Part shown: positions 16,039-27,790 of the stretch, in pieces
Layout of the letters: each line of letters starts with the position of its first letter
How positions within the stretch are numbered: position 1 is the first letter of the stretch
From: Devosia rhizoryzae
GTDB taxonomy: Bacteria > Pseudomonadota > Alphaproteobacteria > Rhizobiales > Devosiaceae
Assembly (NCBI RefSeq): GCF_016698665.1
Contig: NZ_CP068046.1
Span: 744,001 to 808,000, forward strand
Direction: 5' to 3'
Length of the DNA: 64,000 bases
The notes under the pieces: generated by a model
The model's input: the letters and a program-made list of their open reading frames with translations, nothing else
Databases searched by the model: none
What the model was told of the DNA's origin: nothing
Made by a program: the position numbers and the translations under genes

Positions 16039-18203
16039 CCGAAGCGCTTGACCAGAGCATCAGCCTCGGCTTGCAGCCGGGCTGTATCCTCGGCGGTGAA
16101 CGGGTGTGGATCGTAGTCGATGAGGGCAAGCGCACCGGCCTTGGTGCCGTCGGCGAGCACCAGCGGCACGCCGGCGTAAAGGTCGATGCCGTTGGTCAGC
16201 ATATAGGCGTTCTCGCCGACCTTGTCGTTGGTTTCCGTGGAATGGACGACCAGGGGCTCATTGCCTTCGACCACGAGCTGGGTGAGGCGCAGGGCGTCTT
16301 CGTCCTGGCTGTGGCGTTCGTCGTTGAGGAGGTTGATGAGGACTGCTGGGACGCCGAAGCGCTTGGCGATGGCATCCAGCTCCTGGCCCAGTTCGTCGTC
16401 GCCGCGTCCGAGACCAGCGAAGGGCTGACGCTGCATTTGCGTGCCGTGGCGGAATTTGGGAGCCTCAAGCGCCACGATGCCGTCAACGGCAGCATCGAAC
16501 TGGTGGAAGACGCTATCGACGTGGAGCGTCTCGGTGGTCTCGTCGGCGGCAAGGGGGTTAAGTACCACGGCGACAATCTGCAGCTCAGGCGCCATGCGGC
16601 GGATGCGGCGCGCAACGTAGCGGCACTGGGCGCGGATATCCGTTCCCATGAAGACCAAAGCCAGTGTCGTGACACCGGTCAGGTCCAGCCGACCGATTGA
16701 TTCTTGGCGGATCGCGCCGGGTGGGAGGACATTGGCTTGCAGCTCTTCGTCGGCAAGCTGAACACCGATCAGTCGCGCGGCGCCTTCGTCGATTTCGGTC
16801 CGTCCGCCGATAAGCAGCACGGGCGCATGGTCCTTGTAGCTCGGCTCCAGCACGGTTTCGAGCACCCGATCAAAGGTGCTGATTAGCTGGCGGCGCTGCG
16901 CCAGCGATTCTGGCCGGTCCGAGAGTTCGGATGTGCCGAGGCGCAACGTGCGGAGGAGGACGTCGGTCACCAGCGTGCCCTTGCCATGTTCTTCGAGGAA
17001 GGTCTCGCTGTGCTCGATGGCGTCTTCGGTATTGCCTTTGAGCATGCGCTGATAAAGCCGCTCGGCGGGCGACAGGACGGGCTCGCTGCCGAGCAGGGTT
17101 TCCAGGAACTGGAATTGCGGCAAGTGACGGCCGATGACGACGAGGCATACGGTCATCGGCGTGGCGAGGATCAGACCCACAGGACCCCAGAGGGTTGCCC
17201 AGAACATGGCCGACAGCAAAATGGCCAGCGGCGAAACGCCGGTGTTCTTGCCGTAAAGGCGCGGCTCGATGATGTTGGCGGTGGTGAGATCGATGACCAG
17301 GAACAGGCCCACCGACAGCAGCAGCATGTTCCAGCCCGGATCGACCGCAAAGGCGAGGGAGAAGGGCAGGACGGCAACGATCAGCGCGCCGACGAAAGGA
17401 ATATAGCGGAAGAGGACGATCAAGAGGCCCCAAAGCGGAGCACTGGGCACCCCGATCAGCCACAGCCCGGTGCCGAAGATGATGCCATAGGTGGTGTTCA
17501 CCATCAGCTGGATGATGAGATAGCGGCCGACGCGGCGGCTGGCATCTGTGATGGCGAGGTTGGTGAGCGAATAGCGCCCCGCGCTGACGAGACGGATGAA
17601 CCGGTCCTGGAGATCGGCGCGACCCATGAGGAGGAAGATCAGGAAGACGGTGACGATCGCGATCGTCGCAACTGGTCCGACGATCGATCCCATGACCGAA
17701 GTCAGGAGGTTGAACGGCCCCAGTTCATTGGAAATGGTGACCGGTATGGGACGGATATCGCCGATGTCCTGTGCGGCGGCAGGATCCTCGGCGGCATTTT
17801 GTCCGAGGCTGGACATCATGTTGGTGAGTTGATCGAGCCAGGCCACGTTGCCGAACTGGGCCTGGAGGCCTGCGACCTTGGACTGGATGGTCTGCTGATA
17901 GCCGGGCAGGGCGCTGGCCAGATGCGCAATCTGCGTTCCAGCCAAGAGCGCAAAGGCGGCGAGCACGGCAAGCGCCAGCAGCACGGCGAGGATCACCGCT
18001 GCCGGATCAGGCAGATGCAGACGATTGCTGAGCCAGCTCACCAGCGGATTGAGGGCGAAAGCGAGAAGGATCGCCAGCACCAGCGGCACGAAAATGCCGG
18101 CTCCGAAATAAAGCAGCGCTGCCGTAATGGCAAAGACTGCGATGCTCTCAAAGGCTGATACCCGGCGACGCGTCAACTGGGGAGAAGTGGGAAGTTCTGA
18201 CAC
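16035..18203 (-). CDS. AI-2E/PerM-family transporter with cytoplasmic GAF-like tail
   Basis: Residues about 20-360 are a PF01594 (AI-2E transporter, PerM) domain with about eight helices and the motif RYIPFVGALI plus PRLYGKNTGVSPLAILLSA. The other half (about 365-722) is cytoplasmic. It has a linker region, then a GAF-like end of about 120 residues (LYAGVPLVLADGTKAGALAL, DYDPHPFTAED). This is roughly twice the usual PerM length. The GTG at 18203 is chosen because GAGGA lies 9 bases upstream; a TTG at 18218 is possible. Substrate unknown; the GAF-like part suggests ligand-controlled transport. Confidence 0.85.
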   Translation of the reverse strand: MSELPTSPQLTRRRVSAFESIAVFAITAALLYFGAGIFVPLVLAILLAFALNPLVSWLSNRLHLPDPAAVILAVLLALAVLAAFALLAGTQIAHLASALPGYQQTIQSKVAGLQAQFGNVAWLDQLTNMMSSLGQNAAEDPAAAQDIGDIRPIPVTISNELGPFNLLTSVMGSIVGPVATIAIVTVFLIFLLMGRADLQDRFIRLVSAGRYSLTNLAITDASRRVGRYLIIQLMVNTTYGIIFGTGLWLIGVPSAPLWGLLIVLFRYIPFVGALIVAVLPFSLAFAVDPGWNMLLLSVGLFLVIDLTTANIIEPRLYGKNTGVSPLAILLSAMFWATLWGPVGLILATPMTVCLVVIGRHLPQFQFLETLLGSEPVLSPAERLYQRMLKGNTEDAIEHSETFLEEHGKGTLVTDVLLRTLRLGTSELSDRPESLAQRRQLISTFDRVLETVLEPSYKDHAPVLLIGGRTEIDEGAARLIGVQLADEELQANVLPPGAIRQESIGRLDLTGVTTLALVFMGTDIRAQCRYVARRIRRMAPELQIVAVVLNPLAADETTETLHVDSVFHQFDAAVDGIVALEAPKFRHGTQMQRQPFAGLGRGDDELGQELDAIAKRFGVPAVLINLLNDERHSQDEDALRLTQLVVEGNEPLVVHSTETNDKVGENAYMLTNGIDLYAGVPLVLADGTKAGALALIDYDPHPFTAEDTARLQAEADALVKRFG

Positions 18204-18342
18204 GTTTGTGATCCTCAACGTGCAGAGGAATGTTCGGCTTTCCGCTTGGTTCCTCCGGCAGGTCCTGAGGCGTTGCCCCGGGACGGCGCTTGGCCTAAAT
18301 AGGCGTCAACACTCCCACCCCTTTTCAAGGTTGCCCCGACTT

Positions 18343-19998
18343 ATGGCCCGCCAGTTCATCTATCACATGCACGGAATGTCCAAGGCCTATGCCGGCGGCA
18401 AGAAGGTGCTCGATAACGTCAACCTCTCCTTCTACCCCGACGCCAAGATCGGCATCCTCGGCCCCAACGGTTCGGGCAAGTCGACGCTGCTCAAGATCAT
18501 GGCCGGCATGGATACCGAGTTCACCGGCGAAGCCTGGGCCGCGGACGGCGCCAAGATCGGTTACCTGGCGCAGGAGCCGCAGCTCGATCCGGCGCTGAAC
18601 GTGCTCGGCAACGTCATGATGGGCGTCAAGGAGAAGAAGGACATCGTCGACCGCTACAACGAGTTGATGATGGAATATTCCGACGAGACCGCCGACGAGG
18701 CGAGCAAGCTCCAGGACATCATCGACAGCCAGAACCTGTGGGATCTCGAATCGCAGGTGGAAGTGGCCATGGAAGCCCTGGGCTGCCCTCCGGGCGATGC
18801 CGACGTCACCAATCTTTCGGGTGGCGAGCGCCGCCGCGTGGCACTTTGCGCGCTGCTCCTTTCCAAGCCCGATCTCTTGCTGCTCGACGAACCGACCAAC
18901 CATCTCGACGCCGAAACCACGGCATGGCTCGAACGGCACCTGCGTGAATTCGAAGGCGCGGTGCTGATCATTACCCACGACCGCTACTTCCTCGACAATG
19001 TCACCGGCTGGATCCTCGAACTCGATCGCGGCCGCGGCGTGCCCTATGAAGGCAATTACTCGGCTTATCTCGAAGCCAAGGCCAAGCGCTTTGCCCAGGA
19101 AAAGAGCGAAGACGCCGCCCGCGCCAAGGTGCTGGAGCGCGAAAAGGAATGGATGGGCCAAAGCCCCCAGGCCCGCCAAGCCAAGTCCAAGGCGCGTATC
19201 CGGGCCTATGACGAACTGGTCAAGGTCAACGAAGCCCGCACTCAGTCGCACACGGCGCAGATCATCATTCCGCCCGGCGAACGGCTGGGCCAGAACGTCA
19301 TCGATGTCGAGGGGCTGACCAAGTCCTTCGGCGATCGCCTCCTGATCGACAATCTCACCTTCAAGCTGCCGCCGGGCGGCATTGTCGGCATTATCGGGCC
19401 GAACGGGGCGGGCAAGACCACGCTCTTCAAGATGCTGACCGGCCAGGAAAAGCCCGATGCGGGCTCGGTCACGGTCGCTGAAAGCGTGCATCTGGGCTAT
19501 GTCGACCAAAGCCGTGACTCGCTCGATCCCAAGAAGACCGTCTGGGAAGAAATCTCGGGCGGCGACGAAGTGTTGTTGCTCGGCAAGCGTGAAATGAACT
19601 CGCGCGCCTATACCTCGACCTTCAACTTCAAGGGCGGCGACCAGCAGCAGAAGGTCGGCAACCTCTCCGGTGGCCAGCGCAACCGCGTGCACCTCGCCAA
19701 GATGCTGAAGTCCGGCGCCAACGTCCTGCTGCTCGACGAGCCGACCAATGATCTCGACACCGAAACCCTCGCGGCGCTGGAAGAAGCCCTCGAGGAATTC
19801 GCCGGCTGCGCCGTGATCATCAGCCACGATCGCATGTTCCTCGATCGCTTGGCGACCCACATGCTGGCCTTTGAAGGCGACAGCCATGTCGAATGGTTCG
19901 AAGGCAATTTCCAGGACTATGAGGCGGATAAGGTTCGTAGGCTGGGGGCCGACGCGGTGAACCCGAAACGGGCAACGTATAAGCCGCTGACGCGGTAA
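18343..19998 (+). CDS. ettA: Energy-dependent translational throttle protein EttA (ABC-F)
   Basis: The 551-residue protein has two ABC cassettes and no membrane domain. The first has Walker A GPNGSGKST (near 39), LSGGERRRVALC (near 162) and LLDEPTNHLDAE; the second has GPNGAGKTT (near 353), LSGGQRNRVHLAK and LLDEPTNDLDTE. The linker (about 245-310) has the EttA hallmark of paired ABC-F proteins that bind the ribosomal E site and respond to the ADP/ATP ratio. The opening MARQFIYHMHGMSKAYAGGKKVL matches EttA closely, so the ATG at 18343 is chosen over upstream in-frame starts. It is monocistronic with its own terminator. Confidence 0.96.
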   Translation: MARQFIYHMHGMSKAYAGGKKVLDNVNLSFYPDAKIGILGPNGSGKSTLLKIMAGMDTEFTGEAWAADGAKIGYLAQEPQLDPALNVLGNVMMGVKEKKDIVDRYNELMMEYSDETADEASKLQDIIDSQNLWDLESQVEVAMEALGCPPGDADVTNLSGGERRRVALCALLLSKPDLLLLDEPTNHLDAETTAWLERHLREFEGAVLIITHDRYFLDNVTGWILELDRGRGVPYEGNYSAYLEAKAKRFAQEKSEDAARAKVLEREKEWMGQSPQARQAKSKARIRAYDELVKVNEARTQSHTAQIIIPPGERLGQNVIDVEGLTKSFGDRLLIDNLTFKLPPGGIVGIIGPNGAGKTTLFKMLTGQEKPDAGSVTVAESVHLGYVDQSRDSLDPKKTVWEEISGGDEVLLLGKREMNSRAYTSTFNFKGGDQQQKVGNLSGGQRNRVHLAKMLKSGANVLLLDEPTNDLDTETLAALEEALEEFAGCAVIISHDRMFLDRLATHMLAFEGDSHVEWFEGNFQDYEADKVRRLGADAVNPKRATYKPLTR

Positions 19999-20005
19999 AG
20001 CGAGG

Positions 20006-20039
20006 GACGCTCCTGCTGCTTTGCGGGAGCGTCTTTTTT
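20006..20039 (+). terminator. Intrinsic terminator of ettA
   Basis: GACGCTCC ... GGAGCGTC stem extended by TGC/GCG, followed by seven T residues. Confidence 0.92.
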
Positions 20040-20063
20040 CCCGAACAAGCCGCGAAGACCAAG

Positions 20064-20996
20064 ATGCTTAACTTTGCCTTTTCTGCGGGCGCGCTTGATC
20101 GTGCTGCGCATTTGCGTCCGGCAGGAGTGCCGGACGGCTCTTCAAGAGCCATGGTCTTTTGGCGTGGCAAGCTCTTGGTAGATGGCAACGGCAACACCGT
20201 GCTTGCGCCCCTGGATCATCCCGCCTTTGCCAATATTCGGGATATTCCAGTGTTTATTGGCCTCACCCCGGAGGGCGCGCGCTACGCCGCTGACCTGGCC
20301 CTTTGGGTCCCATTGGAGGATGCGGCGACGATCGGTGAGTTCGTGGATCGGAGCGAGCAGGTTCATCCTGCCTGGCCTTCGGCGAAGTTCGTCGAAGTGC
20401 GCGGCATCATGGCTTCGCTCACCCCACTTGAAGGCGAATGCGTCGCAACTGCGCGGGCGCTGTTGTCCTGGCATGGGTCGCACCGCTTCTGCGCCAATTG
20501 TGGTAATCCGAGCGTTGCTGCAGACAGCGGTTGGGTCCGGAAATGCGCAGCTTGCGGAACGCACCATTTTCCCCGCACCGATCCTGTGGTCATCATGGCG
20601 ATCACCTCTGGGAACCGCCTTCTGTTGGGCCGCGGAGCGAGCTGGCCGGAGGGCATGTATTCGCTGCTCGCCGGCTTCGTGGAGCCGGGCGAGGACATCG
20701 AAACCGCCGTGCGGCGCGAGGTCTTTGAGGAAAGCGGGATCAAGGTCGGCAGCGTGACCTATGTGGCTTCTCAGCCTTGGCCTTTCCCGATGTCGCTGAT
20801 GTTCGGGTGCCTTGGTGAAGCCATGTCCGAGGAGATCACGCTCGACCTCAAGGAACTGGCTGATGCCCGCTGGGTGGACAGGGAAGAGGTCAGGACGATC
20901 TTGGCTGGCACGCATCCCACGATTGCCAAGCCGCGCTCAGGCGCTATTGCGGGCGCCTTGATCGAAGGCTGGGCGGACGGAGGCCTTGCCCGCTAG
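20064..20996 (+). CDS. nudC: NAD(+) diphosphatase / RNA decapping hydrolase NudC
   Basis: This 310-residue Nudix enzyme has a zinc ribbon (Cys143, Cys146, Cys161, Cys164: CANC and CAAC), the ribbon-following HHFPRTDPVVI, and a complete Nudix box GFVEPGEDIETAVRREVFEE from 204. The SQPWPFPMSLM segment downstream, near 235-245, is the NudC-specific element. It hydrolyses NADH/NAD to nicotinamide mononucleotide plus AMP and removes NAD caps from RNA. The ATG at 20064 follows the ettA terminator by 25 bases, so its promoter overlaps that region. Confidence 0.95.
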   Translation: MLNFAFSAGALDRAAHLRPAGVPDGSSRAMVFWRGKLLVDGNGNTVLAPLDHPAFANIRDIPVFIGLTPEGARYAADLALWVPLEDAATIGEFVDRSEQVHPAWPSAKFVEVRGIMASLTPLEGECVATARALLSWHGSHRFCANCGNPSVAADSGWVRKCAACGTHHFPRTDPVVIMAITSGNRLLLGRGASWPEGMYSLLAGFVEPGEDIETAVRREVFEESGIKVGSVTYVASQPWPFPMSLMFGCLGEAMSEEITLDLKELADARWVDREEVRTILAGTHPTIAKPRSGAIAGALIEGWADGGLAR

Positions 20997-21001
20997 AAGA
21001 T

Positions 21002-21024
21002 CGAGCCTCCAACCGGGAGGCTCG
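21002..21024. terminator. Bidirectional hairpin between nudC and the secreted-protein gene
   Basis: CGAGCCTCC, loop AACCG, GGAGGCTCG: a perfect 9-bp stem between two convergent stop codons. Neither side has a long T run, so it may act as a weak terminator. Confidence 0.6.
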
Positions 21025-21034
21025 AAAGTTCGGA

Positions 21035-21649
21035 TTAGTTGGCGGGAGCGACGACGGTACCCTTGGTCTTGGTGCTCGTTTCACCGGCGGTCCAAAGCAC
21101 CGGATCATAGTAGATCGGGAAATCGGCTTCGGTGTCCTTGCCTTCTTCGAAGCGGTAATTGCCGCGATAGCCGACCGAAGCGAGTTCGCCTTCAGCGGGC
21201 ACGAGGAAAAGAACGCAGCCTTCGTGGCTTTGGCCATTTGCGAGTTCGGCTGGGGCCGTGTTCTGGCAGGCCGTGAAGGGTTCGCTGCCGCCCATGGTCA
21301 TGGACGGCATGAGTTCAGTGCCATCTGCGTCGAAGGCCACAAAGCCAGCGACCTGGTAGTTGGACAGGTCTTCGTCGCCCTCGTTGGTGTAGGTGAAGCG
21401 CACATAATATGGCCGCGCATCTTTGTAGCCTGAGGGAATCTCGAAGTTGCCGAGATCGGCGATGTCGCCAGGTTCGATTTCGGTAATGGTCAGCGCGATC
21501 GGCACTTCAGGACCGTTGGGAATCAGAAACGGTACGGTGGCCTCTTGACCGGCACTGAGTTCGGTTCCGGCAGCAACAAATTCCTGAGCCTGCACAGTGC
21601 CTGCTGTGGCAAGCGTCAAAATGGATAAAGTCGACAAAATCTTGAACAC
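21035..21649 (-). CDS. Secreted protein, unknown function
   Basis: The 204-residue protein has a signal peptide (FKILSTLSILTLATAGTVQA) and a beta-rich mature domain with YYVRFTYTNEGDEDLSNYQV and two Cys (ACQN, EGCVLF) that could form a disulfide. The pattern of a modulated 'tends to be extracellular immunoglobulin-like' domain resembles DUF4352-type proteins, though I cannot assign it firmly. The start is GTG at 21649, with AAGGG 8 bases upstream; there is no ATG at the signal peptide, and upstream ATGs would bury it. Stand-alone gene, convergent with nudC. Confidence 0.8.
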   Translation of the reverse strand: MFKILSTLSILTLATAGTVQAQEFVAAGTELSAGQEATVPFLIPNGPEVPIALTITEIEPGDIADLGNFEIPSGYKDARPYYVRFTYTNEGDEDLSNYQVAGFVAFDADGTELMPSMTMGGSEPFTACQNTAPAELANGQSHEGCVLFLVPAEGELASVGYRGNYRFEEGKDTEADFPIYYDPVLWTAGETSTKTKGTVVAPAN

Positions 21650-21885
21650 GGGCAAAACCCTTCGCGATTTGAACGTCTGAGTTTGCGCTGGTCGAGCGCG
21701 ATGAAGAGCAGGGCACATCCCTGCCACGCAGCAGGGCTAGAAGTGGAATGCGCCAAGTTTACGGCTTTGTGATCCATCGGCTGTGGTGGCCCGCAGTATT
21801 GCGAAAACCCTTGGGTTTGCTGGTCTTTCTGTCTTATGGTCGCCAGTGAGGGGCTTGGCCCTGGTTTTCCGCTTTGGGGAAATGA

Positions 21886-22224
21886 ATGAAGATGTTGGTG
21901 ACGGGGGTGGCGATGAGCGCCGTGTTTGCCCTCGCCGCTCCGGCTGGTGCTGCGCCGGGGCAATGCTCGATGACGGGCTATGGGGATTTCAGCTGCGACG
22001 TCGCCGTCGATGGGGGCGGGATTTCCTTCGTGCTTCCGGACCGGCAGGTCTTTGTGTTCGCGCATCAGGCCAATAGTGAAGGCTTCGGTTACCTCATTGA
22101 AGATCGAGCCAGGGCAGGCGCTCGCCCCGATGAGCTGGGCGCCTTTGCGCCGATCGAGGGTGAGCCGGGCTGCTGGTTTGGTCCAAAGGACGAGATCACC
22201 TTCTGCGCGGCGCTTAAACAGTGA
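21886..22224 (+). CDS. Small secreted cysteine-containing protein, unknown function
   Basis: 112 residues: signal peptide MKMLVTGVAMSAVFALAAPAGA, then a compact domain with four Cys (CSMTG, SCDV, GCWFG, FCAALK) likely forming two disulfides in the periplasm. No family is recognised. The start ATG is at 21886. Its TGA overlaps the GTG start of the downstream hydrolase, so the two are translationally coupled. Confidence 0.78.
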   Translation: MKMLVTGVAMSAVFALAAPAGAAPGQCSMTGYGDFSCDVAVDGGGISFVLPDRQVFVFAHQANSEGFGYLIEDRARAGARPDELGAFAPIEGEPGCWFGPKDEITFCAALKQ

Positions 22225-23084
22225 CCGAGACAGACGAACAGCGCGAGGATTTTGCGTTCGAGATCGGCGGCGCCACGCTTGCGGGCCTTGAGCAGGGCGA
22301 TGGCCTGCCGGTGGTGTTTCTTCATGCCGGCGTTTGCGACAAGCGCATGTGGCTCGAGCAGATGCGGGCGGTCTCGGATGCGGGATGGCATGCCATCGCC
22401 TATGACCGGCGCGGCTATGGGGAAACGGAAAGCCCGGACGACGCTTTCAGCCATCTTGAAGACCTCGAAGCGCTGCTCAACGCTTTCGACATCCACGCGG
22501 CGGTGTTTGTCGGCTGTTCCATGGGCGGCGGACTAGCCGTGGATTTTGCGCTGGCGCATCCGGGGCGGGTGATCGGGCTGGTGCTGATCGGCACCTCCAT
22601 TACCGGTGCGCCCTGGAGCGCTACGGCGGAAGAGCAGGCGATCGAGATGGCGGAGGAAGATGCCTTCGAGCGCGGCGATCGCGACATGCTGAACCGGGTG
22701 CAGGCGCATGAATGGCTCGACGGTCCGCGCGCCAAGAGCGGCCGGGTTGGCGGCGCTGCCCGCGAGCTCTTTCTCGACATGAACGGATTGGCGCTCGCCA
22801 AGCCCATACTCACGCAGGAAGAAGAGCGACCGGACGCCTGGTCGCGCATGGAGGGCGTCAACACGCCGGCCCTGCTGCTGGTTGGCGACGAGGATTTTTC
22901 AGCCATCATCGACCGGCACGAGACCTTGTCCGAGACCATGCCCAATGCTTTTGCGGCAGTGTTGGAGGGCACGGCGCATATTCCGAGCATCGAGCGGCCG
23001 GAACTGGTCAGTGCGATGATCGTGGAGTTCCTCGACGCGCTGGCCGGCGGCGACGAGGAGGAAGACGAGGAGGCGGACGATTAG
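22221..23084 (+). CDS. Alpha/beta hydrolase
   Basis: This 287-residue alpha/beta-hydrolase has the oxyanion region FLHAGVCDKRMW (near 31-42), YDRRGYGETE (near 60), nucleophile elbow GCSMGG (Ser about 98), catalytic Asp in LVGDEDFSAI (near 230) and His in GTAHIPSIERP (near 258). The C-terminus is strongly acidic (GGDEEEDEEADD). It starts with GTG at 22221, overlapping the previous stop. The family is clear, but the substrate is not; relatives include esterases and haloperoxidase-like enzymes. Confidence 0.87.
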   Translation: MTETDEQREDFAFEIGGATLAGLEQGDGLPVVFLHAGVCDKRMWLEQMRAVSDAGWHAIAYDRRGYGETESPDDAFSHLEDLEALLNAFDIHAAVFVGCSMGGGLAVDFALAHPGRVIGLVLIGTSITGAPWSATAEEQAIEMAEEDAFERGDRDMLNRVQAHEWLDGPRAKSGRVGGAARELFLDMNGLALAKPILTQEEERPDAWSRMEGVNTPALLLVGDEDFSAIIDRHETLSETMPNAFAAVLEGTAHIPSIERPELVSAMIVEFLDALAGGDEEEDEEADD

Positions 23085-23105
23085 CGCCGTCCGCCTGAAG
23101 GTATC

Positions 23106-23540
23106 CTAGACCGCAAGAATGCCGTCGAAATGTTTGTCCAGCTGTGCTGTCGGCACATTGGTCAGGTCTTTGTCCAGTTCGGCAACCACGGCCTTTTTCG
23201 TGTGGTCGGACAGAAGCTTGCGGAAGTTTCCCAAGGCAATGGGCGCGGCAGCGATGACCAAGCGGTCGAAGGCGCCCTCCTTGGCCTTGCTGTCGATGAC
23301 ACCGGCGACGGTGCGCACGAATTCGGCCTCGCGATGCTTGGAAGAATCGTTGCCGGAGGTCATTGCGCCCCCTGTAGGTCCGCGGCCATAGCCATCGGTG
23401 TCGATGTCCTTTGATTGCAGCGCGTCAATCGACCAATCGAGATCCTTGATGGTGGAAAGTCCCTTGCCGGGTCCGCCATGCTCAAGCACACGGGCCTGGG
23501 TGCCGTCGGCGATCAGGATCCAGGTTACGGTCTTTTTCAT
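23106..23540 (-). CDS. Host attachment-family protein (baeRF-like)
   Basis: 144 residues, opening MKKTVTWILIADGTQARVLEHGG and ending in AELDKDLTNVPTAQLDKHF. This is the small cytoplasmic 'host attachment protein' family, related to the eRF1-like baeRF group, named from a plant-attachment phenotype in Agrobacterium. The ATG at 23540 has GAGGAG 6 bases upstream; upstream codons to 23810 lack support. It faces rarD with 165 bases between them. Biochemical function is unknown. Confidence 0.85.
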   Translation of the reverse strand: MKKTVTWILIADGTQARVLEHGGPGKGLSTIKDLDWSIDALQSKDIDTDGYGRGPTGGAMTSGNDSSKHREAEFVRTVAGVIDSKAKEGAFDRLVIAAAPIALGNFRKLLSDHTKKAVVAELDKDLTNVPTAQLDKHFDGILAV

Positions 23541-23705
23541 CTGCAACTCCTCGAGTAATGCGTACGAGGAGGCAAACGCCCGAATCCGGCAAAGGTTTGC
23601 CGCGTCATCACCGTTCTGGTGATTGGGGATCAGAAGTTCTGATTTGGCGGCGTGTTCCGGCGCTGCTAGAGGGGCAGGGCGCCCGGCGTGGCGCGGAGCG
23701 TTTCC

Positions 23706-24614
23706 ATGACCGATACCCAGCCTTCGCCAGACCAGAGTGAAACTCGCAAGGGTGTGATCGCGGCGCTTTTCACTTACGGACTTTGGGGCGTGTTGCCGCT
23801 GCTGTTCCACGCGCTGGAACCGGCGGGGGCGGTGCTGATCGTTGCCGAGCGCACGGTGTGGTCACTTGTGCTGCTGGCGCTGGTCATTGCGCTCTCAAGA
23901 AACGCAAAAGACGTTGTCGCCGTACTGTCGGACTGGCGACGCATGCGGGTCATCGCGCTGTCGGCGATCCTCCTGGTCGGCAATTGGCTGCTTTACGTCT
24001 GGGCGATCGCCACGGGGCAGGTGCTCGAGGCCAGTTTTGGGTATTTCATCAACCCGTTAGTCAATGTCGCCATCGGCATGGTGGTGTTGGGTGAGCGGCA
24101 AAACCGGCTGCAGAGCATCGCTATCGCCATCGCCTGCGTCGCCATCCTGATCCAGGCCGTCGGCGTGGGCAACATCCCCTTCGTGGCGCTAGGGCTTGCG
24201 CTAACCTTCGGATCCTACGGGCTTATTCGCAAGACGGCGCAGACCGGGCCGGTCACCGGGCTCTTTGTCGAAACCCTGCTCGCAGCGCCTTTCGCGCTGG
24301 CCTATGTCGCCCATGACGTCGCGACCAATGGCGTCGGGGTTCATGCCGACCCGACCTTGTTGCTGCTGCTGATTCTGACCGGACCGGCAACCGCGGTGCC
24401 GCTCTTGCTGTTCGGCTTTGCGGTGCGGCGGCTGCGGTTGACCACGATCGGCATGTTTCAATACATTTCGCCGTCGATCCAGTTTCTCCTCGCCATCACC
24501 TTGTTTGGTGAGGAGCTGACGCCAGTGCGCTTGTTCAGCTTTGCGCTGATCTGGTTGGCGTTGATATTGTTTTCCTTCAACAGCTTCAGGCAGCACCGGC
24601 GCTTGCGGGTCTAG
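23706..24614 (+). CDS. rarD: EamA/RarD-family transporter
   Basis: A 302-residue drug/metabolite-superfamily protein with ten predicted helices. It has RarD landmarks: GVIAALFTYGLWGVLPLLFH at the N-terminus, GNWLLYVWAIATGQVLEASFGYFINPL (about 98-124) and GMFQYISPSIQFLLA (about 250). The ATG at 23706 begins MTDTQPS; the upstream MARSVS is probably not translated. RarD proteins are named from chloramphenicol sensitivity, and their substrate is not established. Its 3' end overlaps the convergent oxyR gene by 29 bases. Confidence 0.92.
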   Translation: MTDTQPSPDQSETRKGVIAALFTYGLWGVLPLLFHALEPAGAVLIVAERTVWSLVLLALVIALSRNAKDVVAVLSDWRRMRVIALSAILLVGNWLLYVWAIATGQVLEASFGYFINPLVNVAIGMVVLGERQNRLQSIAIAIACVAILIQAVGVGNIPFVALGLALTFGSYGLIRKTAQTGPVTGLFVETLLAAPFALAYVAHDVATNGVGVHADPTLLLLLILTGPATAVPLLLFGFAVRRLRLTTIGMFQYISPSIQFLLAITLFGEELTPVRLFSFALIWLALILFSFNSFRQHRRLRV

Positions 24615-25479
24615 TCGCGCGGATCACTTCGGCGATCTTTTGAAAGGTCGCGGCGAAAGGCGTGGCTTGCCGCCAGACCAGCATCAGCTTGCGGCCGGGG
24701 CCGGGGTCGCCGAGGTGATGCACGGCGATGCGGGGGTCGCTGGCTTCCTTGCGAAGCGCGATCTCAGGCAGGAGCGTGACACCCTGGCCGTTGGCGACGA
24801 ACTCGACGATGGTCGAGAGAGAAGTCGCGGCAAAGGTCTGGTGCTCACCGTCCAGCCGGCAGGCGGCGATGGCCTGATCGCGGAAGCAATGACCTTCGTC
24901 CAGGAGCAAGATGCGATCGGGCGGCAGTGCGGCCAGCGGCATTGCATCTTCGCCCTTGGGCACGGCGAGAACGAAACGATCCTCGAAAAGTTCGGCTGTT
25001 TCGAGCTTTGGTCCTTGCTGCGGCGGGAGCGTAGCGATGAGGGCAAGGTCGATGGTGCCGTCATCAAGCCCGGCCAGCAGTGTCTCCGTGCGGCTTTCGC
25101 TGACGGCGAAGCGCAGGTCGGGGAGCTTGGCAGTCAGCGCTGGAAAGATTTCGGGCAGCAGGTAGGGCGCGACGGTGGGGATCAGACCAAAGCGCAAGGG
25201 TCGATTAGGTGCTTCCCGGCGGCCGGTGGCTAGGGCTTCGACGGCGTCGGCGCGCTCAAGCGTTGAATGCGCGAGCGCGAGAAACTCCCGGCCAAAGGGG
25301 GTGGGGCGCACGCCAGCTTTGAGACGGTCGAAGAGCGGCGTGCCGCACAGCGCTTCGAGCGTTTGGATTTGCTGGGAGAGGGCAGGTTGCGACATGGCGC
25401 AGCGTTCTGCGGCGCGGCCGAAATGGCCGGTTTGTGCCACGGCAACGGCGCAGCGCATCTGGCGAAGGGAGATGGGCAC
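24586..25479 (-). CDS. oxyR: Hydrogen peroxide-responsive LysR-type regulator OxyR
   Basis: 297 residues with an N-terminal LysR helix-turn-helix (FGRAAERCAMSQPALSQQI, about 20-38) and an effector domain with the redox pair Cys198 and Cys207 in GHCFRDQAIAAC, aligned with E. coli Cys199/Cys208. These residues, plus divergent katG, identify it as OxyR. It is a cytoplasmic regulator activated by disulfide formation. The start is GTG at 25479 with AGGAC upstream on the minus strand. It overlaps the 3' end of rarD by 29 bases. Confidence 0.94.
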   Translation of the reverse strand: MPISLRQMRCAVAVAQTGHFGRAAERCAMSQPALSQQIQTLEALCGTPLFDRLKAGVRPTPFGREFLALAHSTLERADAVEALATGRREAPNRPLRFGLIPTVAPYLLPEIFPALTAKLPDLRFAVSESRTETLLAGLDDGTIDLALIATLPPQQGPKLETAELFEDRFVLAVPKGEDAMPLAALPPDRILLLDEGHCFRDQAIAACRLDGEHQTFAATSLSTIVEFVANGQGVTLLPEIALRKEASDPRIAVHHLGDPGPGRKLMLVWRQATPFAATFQKIAEVIRATRPASAGAA

Positions 25480-25480
25480 G

Positions 25481-27782
<2,302 letters not shown>

Positions 27783-27790
27783 GTGACAAA

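Noticed and set aside
23541..23600. Possible EcfG promoter of the host attachment-family gene
   Set aside because: The spacing to a CGTT box is right, but the -35 box reads CAAAC, two mismatches from GGAAC.
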